Assembly (NCBI GenBank): GCA_039817885.1
Contig: JBCBUY010000007.1
Location: 1 to 64,000 of the forward strand
Reading direction: 5' to 3'
DNA from: CALLCD01 sp039817885
GTDB taxonomy: Bacteria > Pseudomonadota > Alphaproteobacteria > Caulobacterales > Hyphomonadaceae
DNA: 64,000 bases
The position numbers and the translations under genes were made by a program. Shown here one piece after another: positions 29,235 to 37,713 of this stretch. The stretch's first letter is position 1. Every line of letters starts with the position of its first letter. The notes beneath the pieces are model-generated. The model worked only from the letters and a program-made list of their open reading frames with translations, was not told where the DNA came from and did not search any database.

Positions 29235-29471
29235 ATGTCTGACGTTATTGAGCGCGTTAAAAAAATCGTTGTCGATAATCTCGACGTGGAAGGTGACAAG
29301 GTTGTTGAGAGCGCAAGCTTTATCGACGATCTCGGAGCGGACAGTCTCGATCTGGTCGAGCTGGTTATGGCCTTCGAAGAAGAATTCGACATCGAAATCC
29401 CGGACGATGTTCAGGAGAACATCCGGACGGTTGGTGACGCAGTAACTCACATCAAGCAACACGTCTCTTAA
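29235..29471 (+). CDS. acpP: acyl carrier protein AcpP
   Basis: AcpP carries the growing acyl chain on a 4'-phosphopantetheine attached to Ser37 in GADSLDLVEL. It is 78 residues, acidic and four-helical, the standard form. AGAGAAGG precedes the ATG. The 121-base gap after fabG (29114-29234) probably holds its own promoter: TTGGCG, a 17-base spacer and CTAACC are visible but weak. Confidence 0.98.
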   Translation: MSDVIERVKKIVVDNLDVEGDKVVESASFIDDLGADSLDLVELVMAFEEEFDIEIPDDVQENIRTVGDAVTHIKQHVS

Positions 29472-29484
29472 AATAGGAGCCACC

Positions 29485-30765
29485 GTGCGCCGCGTTGTTA
29501 TCACAGGCATAGGCCTTGTTACGCCTCTAGCCGGTAACCGGGAGGCTTCCTGGAGCCGGCTGATCGAAGGAAAGTCGGGCGCTGGCCCGATAGATGTCTT
29601 CGATACAGAGGACATGCCGTGTAAAATTGCCTTCCAGGTGCCGTGGGCGTCTGGACGTGGTGGCGGCGAGGGCGATCCTGAGGCCTTTGATGCGGACGCG
29701 ACGGTCTCCAAAAAGGAGCGTCGCCGCATGGACGAGTTCATCGTCTATGCCATGGGAGCTGCCGACGAAGCGCTTCAGGATGCCAATTGGGCTCCAGAAG
29801 ATGACCATGGCCGCGAACGCACGGGCGTTTTGATTGGGTCGGGAATTGGCGGTTTGCAATCCATCGCCAATTCGACGCTTGATCTGGAGAAGGGCGGGCC
29901 AAAGAAGGTTAGCCCGTTCTTTATTCCCTCGGCGCTGATCAATCTGGCTTCGGGACAGGTGTCCATCCGTCATAGCCTTAAAGGTCCTAACCATTCGGTC
30001 GTGACAGCCTGTGCGACGGGGGCGCATGCCATAGGCGACTCGGCCCGCATCATCCGGGAGGGAGACGCCGATGTGATGCTGGCAGGGGGCGCAGAAGCCT
30101 CGATTTGCCGACTTGGCATTGCTGGGTTCTGTTCGCTGAAAGCCATGTCGACCAAATATAATGACGAGCCGACCAAGGCCTCTCGTCCCTATGATGAGGG
30201 CCGCGATGGATTCGTCATGGGCGACGGCGCGGGCATTTTGGTTCTTGAAGAGTACGAACATGCCAAGGCACGCGGCGCGAAGATTTATGCTGAAGTGGCC
30301 GGTTATGGTCTCTCCGGCGACGCATTCCACATTACGGCGCCTGCCGAGGGAGCCGAGGGTGGATACCGCGCCATGAAAATGGCCCTCGACAATGCTGGTA
30401 TGGACCCTGGCGATATCGATTATCTCAATACCCACGGAACATCGACGCCGCTTGGCGACGAAGGCGAAGTACGGGCCATTGAGAAATTGTTCGGCGCTGC
30501 AGCGTCGACATTATCGTTGTCAGCGACAAAGTCGGCCATTGGTCACTTGCTTGGGGCGGCCGGCGCTGTTGAAGCGGCGTTCTGTGCGCTGGCGATCCGC
30601 GACGGTGTGATGCCGCCGACGCTTAATCTCGATAATCCGAGCTTTGAGACAGATATCGATTTGATTCCGCATAAGGCCAAGCGCGCGCCTGTCCGAGCGG
30701 CCCTCTCAAATTCGTTTGGGTTCGGTGGCACCAACGCCGCCTTGATCCTGAAAGCGGTCGACTAG
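29485..30765 (+). CDS. fabF: 3-oxoacyl-ACP synthase II FabF
   Basis: FabF condenses malonyl-ACP with acyl-ACP in elongation. The frame starts with GTG at 29485, preceded by AGGAG; 426 residues follow. The Cys-His-His triad is present: Cys176 in TACATGAH, His in NTHGTSTPLGD and His in SAIGHLLGAAG, with the C-terminal NSFGFGGTNAALIL. It is 13 bases after acpP and converges on a DUF1244 gene with 7 bases between. Confidence 0.96.
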   Translation: MRRVVITGIGLVTPLAGNREASWSRLIEGKSGAGPIDVFDTEDMPCKIAFQVPWASGRGGGEGDPEAFDADATVSKKERRRMDEFIVYAMGAADEALQDANWAPEDDHGRERTGVLIGSGIGGLQSIANSTLDLEKGGPKKVSPFFIPSALINLASGQVSIRHSLKGPNHSVVTACATGAHAIGDSARIIREGDADVMLAGGAEASICRLGIAGFCSLKAMSTKYNDEPTKASRPYDEGRDGFVMGDGAGILVLEEYEHAKARGAKIYAEVAGYGLSGDAFHITAPAEGAEGGYRAMKMALDNAGMDPGDIDYLNTHGTSTPLGDEGEVRAIEKLFGAAASTLSLSATKSAIGHLLGAAGAVEAAFCALAIRDGVMPPTLNLDNPSFETDIDLIPHKAKRAPVRAALSNSFGFGGTNAALILKAVD

Positions 30766-30772
30766 AGAGACC

Positions 30773-31078
30773 TCAGCGATTGCTCTTCCGGGCATTGAAG
30801 GCCGCCATTTGCTCGTCTGTTGCAGGCTGTTGGTGTTCTGCTTTCCAATCACCGTAGGGCATACCATAGATGCGCTCGCGCGCTGCCTCTTTCGATATCT
30901 CGATCCCGTCAGCCTCTGCGGCCTCACGATACCAGTCTCCGAGACAGTTCCGACAGAAATCCGCCAGGATCATGAGATCGATGTTCTGGACATCTTTTCG
31001 ATTGTCGAGGTGAGAGAGAAGGCGTCGAAAGGCTGCGGCCTCAATCCTATCCGTTTGTTCTTTGGTAAGGTCAGGCAT
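30773..31078 (-). CDS. DUF1244 family protein
   Basis: This 101-residue cytoplasmic protein matches the small alphaproteobacterial DUF1244 family. It has the conserved core AFRRLLSHLDNRKDVQNIDL, then FCRNCLGDWYREAA with two Cys spaced CxxC, and ERIYGMPYGDWK. ATG 31078 is used because the upstream extension lacks similarity. The function of the family is unknown. It diverges from mobA across 47 bases. Confidence 0.85.
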   Translation of the reverse strand: MPDLTKEQTDRIEAAAFRRLLSHLDNRKDVQNIDLMILADFCRNCLGDWYREAAEADGIEISKEAARERIYGMPYGDWKAEHQQPATDEQMAAFNARKSNR

Positions 31079-31125
31079 AATCGGGTCTTTCGTCTGGCTT
31101 CGCAGCCGATTAGTTAGTTGGCGAT

Positions 31126-31740
31126 ATGACGGATGTCCATCACATGCCAGATATCCCCGCCGTGATCCTCGCTGGGGGAACATCAGAACGGTTCGGAGGG
31201 CCGAAAGGTCTGGCCGTACTCGGTGGTAAACCGCTTATCCAGCATGTCATTGATCGATTGGGGGCGCAGACCGCCGGCCCGCTGGCCATAAACTGTTCTG
31301 CGCATGGGCCATATGATCGAGGCGATCTAACGGTCTTACCGGACCGGATGGCGGGTGGTTTGGGCCCTTTGGCGGGGATACATGCGGCGCTTGTGTGGGC
31401 CGAAGAAGAGGGAGGTGGCCACGTGCTCACTGCGCCTGTGGATACGCCTTTTCTGCCTCTGGATCTGTTACAGAGGTTGTATCATGGAGGGGGCCCTGCC
31501 ATTGCCGCAAGTAAAGGCCGGACCCATGGTGTTTGTGGCCTCTGGCCGACATCTTGTCTGCCGCATCTCGAGCAACAGCTTGGCGCTGCTGATCGATCGG
31601 TTCAAGCCTGGATCACGTGCTGCAAGGCACGAATTGTCGAGTTCTCGGCTGATCCTATCGACCCATTCTTCAACATAAATCGACCAGACGACATGGTAAA
31701 AGGGTCACAGTATCTTTCGCAAATGGGGTTGGGCGCATAA
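31126..31740 (+). CDS. mobA: molybdenum cofactor guanylyltransferase MobA
   Basis: MobA attaches GMP to molybdopterin to form the bis-MGD cofactor. The 204-residue protein has the nucleotidyltransferase signature LAGGTSERFGGPKGL, the GGLGPLAGIHAAL block, PVDTPFLPLDLL and NINRPDDM. Met at residue 7 is an alternative start. No other molybdopterin genes are nearby, and no molybdoenzyme was recognised in the window. Confidence 0.88.
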   Translation: MTDVHHMPDIPAVILAGGTSERFGGPKGLAVLGGKPLIQHVIDRLGAQTAGPLAINCSAHGPYDRGDLTVLPDRMAGGLGPLAGIHAALVWAEEEGGGHVLTAPVDTPFLPLDLLQRLYHGGGPAIAASKGRTHGVCGLWPTSCLPHLEQQLGAADRSVQAWITCCKARIVEFSADPIDPFFNINRPDDMVKGSQYLSQMGLGA

Positions 31741-31767
31741 CCAACTTGATCCTCGAAGGACCAATAC

Positions 31768-31780
31768 GTTACATAATCAC
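31768..31780. promoter_or_regulatory. imperfect dyad over a -10-like element, possible metal-repressor site
   Basis: GTTACATAATCAC contains a -10-like CATAAT and has partial dyad symmetry (GT.A.....T.AC), reminiscent of degenerate Zur operators. It lies 33 bases before the small CxxC gene that precedes a ZnuD-like receptor. The symmetry is imperfect, so the assignment rests mainly on context. Confidence 0.2.
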
Positions 31781-31813
31781 ATTTTCGGGATCCGATTGAC
31801 GGGGAGAGTGCCG

Positions 31814-32110
31814 GTGCCATTACGCATCGCAACCATTGTTCTGGCGATGATGCTGGTCCTCGGCCAGTTCATTCTGCCTGCCATTGCAGGCGAATATGAA
31901 CATGATCCGGATCATGACGGCCATGATTGCGCTATCTGTGCCTTCGTTCAGGCCGATGATGACGATCTTGACGGTCTCTTGCCTGACTCTGTTCCGAATG
32001 ACTTGCCAGTGCGTTTTGCGGCGCACCCGCGCCAGCATTCCGCGGTGGACGAGGCCGTTACGACCTCGCCCTATCAGTCGCGCGGTCCTCCCTGGTCGGT
32101 CCCTCAATAA
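31814..32110 (+). CDS. small secreted Asp/His-rich CxxC protein upstream of the TonB receptor (DUF2946-like)
   Basis: I chose GTG 31814, seven bases after GGGGAGAG, giving 98 residues. A signal peptide (MPLRIATIVLAMMLVLGQFILPAIAG) is followed by EHDPDHDGHDCAICAF, with possible metal ligands His, Asp and CxxC, then a low-complexity acidic stretch and SRGPPWSVPQ. Short proteins of this type, often labelled DUF2946, commonly sit beside TonB receptors for zinc or copper. The gene is 73 bases before such a receptor. A periplasmic metal-related role is inferred. Confidence 0.6.
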   Translation: MPLRIATIVLAMMLVLGQFILPAIAGEYEHDPDHDGHDCAICAFVQADDDDLDGLLPDSVPNDLPVRFAAHPRQHSAVDEAVTTSPYQSRGPPWSVPQ

Positions 32111-32183
32111 ATCAAACGTCAATTCTTCCCAGAGCGCAGGCCAATCAGACAAAGCCTGCAATTATTAGTAGCTAGGGTATCCT

Positions 32184-34373
32184 ATGTCATTCAAACTCAA
32201 ACGGGCTATCGGTGTTTCCGCGGCGGCCCTCTTTTTCACGGCCAATCTGGCAGCAGCTCAAACCGAGACGGTTGCGGACGATGCTGATCGCCTTGATCTA
32301 GACGAGGTCGTTACCACGTCAGCGCCGCTGGCGCGGACACTTGGTCAAACCATTTCCAACGCGACAGTCCTGAGCGAAGAGGAGCTTGCCGAACGGCTTG
32401 CCTCATCCATTGGCGAGACACTCCGTCGTGAACCTGGCATTTCGTCAACGGCCTTCGGTGCCGGTGCATCGCGGCCGATTATTCGCGGCCTGGGTGGTGA
32501 CCGGATTCGCGTTTTGACCGACGGCATCGGCACGTTTGACGTCGCCCAAACCAGTGTGGATCATGCGGTGCCTGTAGAGCCTGCCCTGGCGCAACGCGTC
32601 GAGGTCTTTCGCGGAGCTGCATCGCTTCTTTACGGGAGTTCTGCGGCCGGCGGTGTGGTGAACACGATCACAGGCATTATCCCAGAGGAAGCACCAGAAA
32701 ATGGTTTCGAAGGTGCAGCTCGCTACTCCTACTCGACTGCCGACAATGGCAATGAGGTTGCAGGTGGGGCTGACGTGCAGTTGGGACAGTTCGTTTTCCA
32801 TGCCGAAGGATCTTTCCGCGACACAGAGGATTACGACATTCCAGGGCTGGTTGCGTCCAATGAGCTTGTGGGCGCGCTGGCTGCGGAAGCGATTGCCAAC
32901 GGTGAGCCATTTGTCCCTACCGAGGAGTTTGAGTCAGGGTTTTTGCCAAATAGCGATCTTGATTCAGCAAGTGGTGCCTTTGGGGCGTCGTGGCTCATCG
33001 ACCAGGGCGGATATAAGGGCTTTCTTGGAGCGTCGGTTACCTATTACGAGACAAACTATGGCGTCCCGGAAGGTGTTCTGACTGAAGAAGATCTTGAGGG
33101 TGAAGAGGAAGAAGGTGAAGAAGGCGAGGAAGAGGGTGAAGAGGAAGGTATCCGCATCGACCTCGACCAGATCCGCTATGACGTCAAAGGTGAAGTGTCT
33201 GGTGATCTAGGCCTCTTCGAAAAAGCCCTATTCCGTTTCGGCTATGCCGACTATCAGCATTTCGAGCTTGAGGGCGCAGAAGTGGGCACTGAGTTCAACA
33301 ATGATGAATTCGAAGGTCGCTTAGAACTGACCGGCAAGTCTTTTGCAGCTCTTGGCGGCGATGTTCGTACTGCTTTTGGCGGGCAGTTCAGGGTTCGAGA
33401 CTTCGAAGCCATTGGTGCCGAAGCCTTTGTTCCACCATCTGAACAGGTCCAGCTTGGGGTGTTTGGTCTAGGCGAATATACCAACGGCCCCTTCATTGCC
33501 GATCTCGGTTTGCGTTATGAAAATGTCGATAATGAAACCGACACATTCGTCGCCGAGGAAGATGGCCCTGAAATACCAGTCGACAATAATTTCGACCTGT
33601 TCAGCATTTCTGGTGGTCTTGGATATCAGGTAACCGACATCGTCTTTGTTGGCATAAATGCTTTCCGTACCGAGCGGGCACCGTCGCTGGAAGAAAACTT
33701 TTCCTTCGGACCACATCTTGCAACGCAGAATTTTGAGGTTGGTGATCCGACTCTTGGAGAGGAAACGGCTCGTGGATTCGAAGCGACCGCACGCGGTGAG
33801 TTCGGTCCTCTAACCATCATCGTCAATGGTTATCTGACAGACTACGATAATTTCATCTTCGAACAGGAGACGGGTGAGATCCTCGACGGTCTTCCGGTCT
33901 TTGCCTTCATTGGTACTGACACAAGGTTCAGGGGCTTCGAGGCCGAGCTTGATGCTGATCTCGGGACCTACCCAGCTGGTGGGCTGGGTGATGTGCGGTT
34001 CTCAGCACAGGCCCAAGCGGACTTTGTGCGGGCGACCTCGGAGGATCTTCTTGATACTGACCAACCGCGCATTCCTCCATTTTCCACGCTTGTTGGTTTG
34101 ACCGCAGATAGCGATCTTGCCACGCTGCGCGCTGAGGTGGAGTACAATGCAGCACAGAATGATGTGGCCGCCTTCGAACTTCCGACCGGTAGCTTCACCT
34201 TCGTCAATCTTGCACTGACTGTTCGTCCGTTCCGGGATCGTCCGAACCTTACGCTCGGCATTCGTGGTCAGAATTTGTTTGATGCCGAGGCTCGTATTGC
34301 GTCCTCCTTCTTACGAGACACCGCACCGCTGCCTGGGCGGAACATCCGTTTCGATGTGAAGGTCGCATTCTAG
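32184..34373 (+). CDS. TonB-dependent outer-membrane receptor, ZnuD-like
   Basis: The 729-residue protein has a signal peptide ending near NLAAAQ, a TonB-box-like LDEVVTTSAP, a plug domain (GETLRREPGISSTAFG, RPIIRGLGGDRIRVL, VEVFRGAASLLYGSSAAGG) and a 22-strand-type barrel ending ...GRNIRFDVKVAF with C-terminal Phe. The RIDLDQIRYDVKGEV block resembles the ZnuD zinc-receptor family. In ZnuD the loop before this block is rich in His; here it is a run of Glu and Gly (33083-33150). Metal or metal-complex uptake is likely, but the ligand is not certain. Confidence 0.85.
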   Translation: MSFKLKRAIGVSAAALFFTANLAAAQTETVADDADRLDLDEVVTTSAPLARTLGQTISNATVLSEEELAERLASSIGETLRREPGISSTAFGAGASRPIIRGLGGDRIRVLTDGIGTFDVAQTSVDHAVPVEPALAQRVEVFRGAASLLYGSSAAGGVVNTITGIIPEEAPENGFEGAARYSYSTADNGNEVAGGADVQLGQFVFHAEGSFRDTEDYDIPGLVASNELVGALAAEAIANGEPFVPTEEFESGFLPNSDLDSASGAFGASWLIDQGGYKGFLGASVTYYETNYGVPEGVLTEEDLEGEEEEGEEGEEEGEEEGIRIDLDQIRYDVKGEVSGDLGLFEKALFRFGYADYQHFELEGAEVGTEFNNDEFEGRLELTGKSFAALGGDVRTAFGGQFRVRDFEAIGAEAFVPPSEQVQLGVFGLGEYTNGPFIADLGLRYENVDNETDTFVAEEDGPEIPVDNNFDLFSISGGLGYQVTDIVFVGINAFRTERAPSLEENFSFGPHLATQNFEVGDPTLGEETARGFEATARGEFGPLTIIVNGYLTDYDNFIFEQETGEILDGLPVFAFIGTDTRFRGFEAELDADLGTYPAGGLGDVRFSAQAQADFVRATSEDLLDTDQPRIPPFSTLVGLTADSDLATLRAEVEYNAAQNDVAAFELPTGSFTFVNLALTVRPFRDRPNLTLGIRGQNLFDAEARIASSFLRDTAPLPGRNIRFDVKVAF

Positions 34374-34397
34374 TCCGATACAAAGACAAACATCCTG

Positions 34398-34435
34398 AAG
34401 CGCCTTGGGTTCATCCGGCCCAAGGCGCTTTTTTT
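34398..34435 (+). terminator. intrinsic terminator after the TonB receptor
   Basis: A perfect 12-bp stem (AAGCGCCTTGGG / CCCAAGGCGCTT) with a 9-base loop ends in a run of seven T, 24 bases after the receptor stop. It should terminate strongly on the plus strand and isolate galK from the receptor. Confidence 0.93.
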
Positions 34436-34471
34436 GAGTGAAACGCCTGGGAGAGCCGGCAGAAGAGCGGC

Positions 34472-34487
34472 TGTGATAGAGATCACG
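34472..34487. promoter_or_regulatory. CRP-like binding site upstream of galK
   Basis: TGTGA-TAGAGA-TCACG matches the CRP consensus TGTGA-N6-TCACA at nine of ten positions. It lies between the terminator and galK, followed by an AT-rich stretch (34500-34584) that probably carries the promoter. This suggests cAMP-CRP-type control of galactokinase; no CRP gene is in the window. Confidence 0.5.
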
Positions 34488-34629
34488 CGCACAGTAAAAA
34501 ACGCTGGCATGTCAAGCTGTTAAAGCTTAATCTGGCTCATAATCCAGCTTGGAATAAAATTGAAATTATACAATATACAACCATATGGCGATTTGCTGTG
34601 AAGCAATTGCCGGATTGGACTTTCCTATC

Positions 34630-35694
34630 ATGGATATATTGAAGCGCTTCGAGGACCATTTTGGATACCCACCTGCCGGCCAGGGCTCAGCGCCAGGGCG
34701 CGTCAATCTTATTGGCGAGCATGTCGACTATAATGGTGGCACAGTTCTCCCTGCCGCACTGCCAAATAGGGTGACAGTTGCGCTCGCGCCGAATGGGACA
34801 AACCGCCATACCATTCATTCAGATCGATTTGAGACACCGGTTGACCGGGATGTGTCGGACTGTGCTGACGGGCAGTGGTCCGATTATGCGGTTGGCGCTC
34901 TGGCCAGAGCACAATCGCTCGGTTGGGTGGCGGGTGGTATTGATGTCAGCATACAGAGTGATGTCCCCGATGGAGCCGGCGTCTCGTCCTCCGCCGCACT
35001 CGTTACGGCCATCCTGCGAGCAGCTATGGCGCAAGCCGATGCCGAACTCGATCCGAAAGAGATCGCGCTTACTGCTCGCAAGGTTGAGAATTCCTATATC
35101 GGTGTGCCGTGTGGCATCATGGATCAGATGGCAGTTGGCTTGTCCGAGCATGGTCAGGCTCTGGCGCTCCATTCCGCCAGTCTGGAGACGGAGATTATTC
35201 CCATCCCCGAGGGCTGGACATTTGTCACGCTCCATACGGGCATTCGACGCGCCCTCACCGATGGGCGATACAAGACACGGGCGCAGGAATGTGCTTCGGC
35301 GGCGGCGACCCTGGGCGCAACCTGGTTGTGCCATCTTACCGACGAGCAGACCAACCGCATTGCTGATTTGGGGCCGGTGCTTGAACGGCGAGCCCGCCAC
35401 GTTGTTTCTGAACATCGCCGAACGATTTGGGCCATTGGTGCCATGAAGGCGGGTGACATAGAGACCTTTGGCCGGCTTATGCGCGAGAGCCATCGGTCTT
35501 ATTCGGAGGATTTTGAAGCTTCGACGCCGGAGATCGACGAGATTGTCGCGAGCGCTGTTCAGCTCGGAGCTATCGGCAGTCGCCTCACCGGCGGCGGGTT
35601 CGGCGGCTGCTTCGTATCGTTATTGCCAACAGATGATGCAGCTGATTGGACCAAAGAGATTCTCGCTCGCTATCCCACTATTCGAGCGCTCTAA
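34630..35694 (+). CDS. galK: galactokinase GalK
   Basis: GalK phosphorylates galactose with ATP in the Leloir pathway. ATG 34630 (MDILKRFEDHFGYP) fits family N termini and gives 354 residues; an ATG at 34585 would add 15 unrelated residues. GHMP-kinase motifs are intact: GRVNLIGEHVDYN (23-35), the ATP loop DVPDGAGVSSSAAL, CGIMDQ with the catalytic Asp, and GSRLTGGGFGGCF. galT, galE and galM are absent nearby. Its end overlaps the convergent crotonase gene by 4 bases. Confidence 0.94.
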   Translation: MDILKRFEDHFGYPPAGQGSAPGRVNLIGEHVDYNGGTVLPAALPNRVTVALAPNGTNRHTIHSDRFETPVDRDVSDCADGQWSDYAVGALARAQSLGWVAGGIDVSIQSDVPDGAGVSSSAALVTAILRAAMAQADAELDPKEIALTARKVENSYIGVPCGIMDQMAVGLSEHGQALALHSASLETEIIPIPEGWTFVTLHTGIRRALTDGRYKTRAQECASAAATLGATWLCHLTDEQTNRIADLGPVLERRARHVVSEHRRTIWAIGAMKAGDIETFGRLMRESHRSYSEDFEASTPEIDEIVASAVQLGAIGSRLTGGGFGGCFVSLLPTDDAADWTKEILARYPTIRAL

Positions 35695-36365
35695 TCCAAC
35701 GGAACCAAGCTCGCCTTGATGATCTCAATAGCGGGCTTACGGACCAGCATCTTGTTGCCGTGATAGGCTGCCTGGGGAAGCTGCGCGAGGGCTCCGGCTG
35801 TGGTTGCGGCCATATCGAGTAGCGCGTCAGCCTCCACGGCTTGATCGAGAAATCCGGCCTCCACCGCTTCATCGGGCGCATAAGGCTTGGCCTGTATCAC
35901 GGCCGGTGTGAAATGGTCCTGAGCGAGCCGCGCGCGGGGCAGTTCAATGCCGAAGGTCGGCAGCACCATACCGATGGCGGTTTCATTCAAACCGATTTTG
36001 AAGTCGCCCCGCACGCCGATCCGCGTGTCCATTGCCAGGAGAAGCATTCCGCCGGCGGCGAGGGCGTGGCCCGTGCATGCCACGACGGTGGGTAGCTTGT
36101 TCTGGAAAAGCCGCAGCAGCAAATGCCCACCGGCATTGACGAGCTTTGCGGCGTTGGCCGGGTCTTCTCGCATAACTGAAAGGTCGAACCCGGCGCAGAA
36201 CCTGCCAGGGCGTCCCGAGAACAGGATGGCCTTTGCATTCGCTTCTGCCTCGTCGAGCGCATTGTTGATGGCATCGATCATGTCAAAGCTCAGCGCATTC
36301 GCTTTGCCGTCGTCGAGATGAATATGAGCGATATCGTTTTCGATGCTGAGCGTAAGCAGACCCAT
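35691..36365 (-). CDS. enoyl-CoA hydratase/isomerase family protein (crotonase)
   Basis: The 224-residue protein has the crotonase fold with the first oxyanion block GRFCAGFDLSV and the second block ALAAGGMLLLAMDTRIG. The usual first catalytic Glu (in GGxxEL) is replaced by Leu, while a Glu is kept in GLNETAIGM, where hydratases have GxPE. One Glu is more typical of isomerases or of other crotonase activities than of water-adding hydratases. It is single and convergent with galK, with acyl-CoA dehydrogenase genes diverging on its other side. Confidence 0.85.
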   Translation of the reverse strand: MGLLTLSIENDIAHIHLDDGKANALSFDMIDAINNALDEAEANAKAILFSGRPGRFCAGFDLSVMREDPANAAKLVNAGGHLLLRLFQNKLPTVVACTGHALAAGGMLLLAMDTRIGVRGDFKIGLNETAIGMVLPTFGIELPRARLAQDHFTPAVIQAKPYAPDEAVEAGFLDQAVEADALLDMAATTAGALAQLPQAAYHGNKMLVRKPAIEIIKASLVPLD

Positions 36366-36504
36366 GGCGCACCTCCTGTTTATGTTGATTGAGCTCTTAT
36401 CGCATAGGCGGAGCCACGTCAGTCAACACGTCTCCCAACGTCACCATTGATGCCATGAACGCGTCATGCCACGTTTCTAAAAACAGATATGCGGGAGGTC
36501 ATAA

Positions 36505-37698
36505 ATGGATCTGGCACTCAGCCCGGAATATGAGGCGTTTCGCGCCGAAACGGCAAGCTTTCTGAAAGCGAATGCAGACAAAGCGCCCGGCAGTGGCGAT
36601 CGTGGCTTGAAGCATTCAAAGCGTCTGGCCTGGCAAAGGCTTCTGATTGAGCAGGGTCTCGCGGCGCGTACCATCCCGGCCGAGTATGGCGGCTACGGCG
36701 CTGAGCCAGACATTTTGAAGTCTCGCATTATCGCCGAGGAGTTTGCCAAATCCGGCCTTCCGCGCGGCCTTGCCGGGCAGGGCATTTCCATGTTGGTGCC
36801 AACGCTGTTGGAGCTTGGAACGGAGGCGCAAAAGCAGGCCTATATTGCGCCAACCTTGCGCGGCGACATCGTCTGGTGTCAGGGCTATTCGGAGCCTGGC
36901 TCGGGGTCTGACCTGGCAAGCCTATCGACCCGAGCAGAAATTGATGGCGACGATTATGTTATCAATGGCCAGAAGATCTGGACCTCCACCGCACGTCAGG
37001 CCGACATGATCTTTTGTCTCGTTCGCACGCATCCGGACGAAAAGAAGCATCACGGTATTTCCTATCTCGTTTTTCCGATGGACACGCCTGGCATAGAGGT
37101 TCGCCCGCTCGTCGACATGACGGAGTCCGCGAATTTCAATGAGGTCTTTTTCACGGATGTCCGCGTGCCGCGGTCTTCCGTTGTCGGTGAACCTGGCAAA
37201 GGGTGGCAAGTGGCCAATGCAACCCTCACCCATGAACGCGGCATGCTTGGGGACCCCAATGCTGCTGAGGCGCGTCTGCTGGAGATTGCGGAGCTGATGA
37301 CGGCGGAAACCGTCAACGGCGAACGCTTGATGGATAACCCAATGCTTCGCGACCGGCTGATGGCGCTTCAGGGTGAAGTGCTGGCGATGCAGGCGAACGG
37401 CTTAAGGGTGATGACCAGTCGTTTGAAGGGCGAGAGTGCCGGTCTTTCCGGTCTTCTCATCAAGCTGCAAGGTTGTGAGCTTAATCATGAAATCGCGCGG
37501 CTCGCCATCGATTGCTTGGGGGAGGTGGGTATTCTGTATGGGGATAGTCCGTATTTGAAGGACCAGGGTGCTTGGCAATATAGATACATGTATGATCTCG
37601 GATTGATTATTGGCGGTGGCACGGCGCAGATCCAGAAGAACATTATCGGTGAACGCGGTCTTGGGCTGCCGCGTGAACCGAAGCCGGCAAAGGCGTAG
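36505..37698 (+). CDS. acyl-CoA dehydrogenase, first of a pair
   Basis: This 397-residue FAD flavoenzyme has the acyl-CoA dehydrogenase three-domain fold: helical N-domain (AEYGGYG), beta domain (CQGYSEPGSGSDLASLSTRA with WTSTARQAD), and C-terminal helices ending IIGGGTAQIQKNIIGERGLGLPR. GGGTAQIQKN is the usual FAD-contacting end. The second dehydrogenase follows 15 bases later. Such adjacent pairs often form mixed complexes acting on branched, aromatic or steroid acyl-CoAs; the substrate here is unknown. Confidence 0.9.
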   Translation: MDLALSPEYEAFRAETASFLKANADKAPGSGDRGLKHSKRLAWQRLLIEQGLAARTIPAEYGGYGAEPDILKSRIIAEEFAKSGLPRGLAGQGISMLVPTLLELGTEAQKQAYIAPTLRGDIVWCQGYSEPGSGSDLASLSTRAEIDGDDYVINGQKIWTSTARQADMIFCLVRTHPDEKKHHGISYLVFPMDTPGIEVRPLVDMTESANFNEVFFTDVRVPRSSVVGEPGKGWQVANATLTHERGMLGDPNAAEARLLEIAELMTAETVNGERLMDNPMLRDRLMALQGEVLAMQANGLRVMTSRLKGESAGLSGLLIKLQGCELNHEIARLAIDCLGEVGILYGDSPYLKDQGAWQYRYMYDLGLIIGGGTAQIQKNIIGERGLGLPREPKPAKA

Positions 37699-37713
37699 GG
37701 GAGACGTACACAG

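Noticed and set aside
29527..30435. A 302-codon open frame on the minus strand opposite fabF
   Set aside because: It mirrors fabF, which is certain from its catalytic triad, and shows no family motifs.
33083..33150. CRISPR or tandem-repeat array
   Set aside because: It is an in-frame Glu/Gly coding repeat inside the receptor gene, with no spacers.
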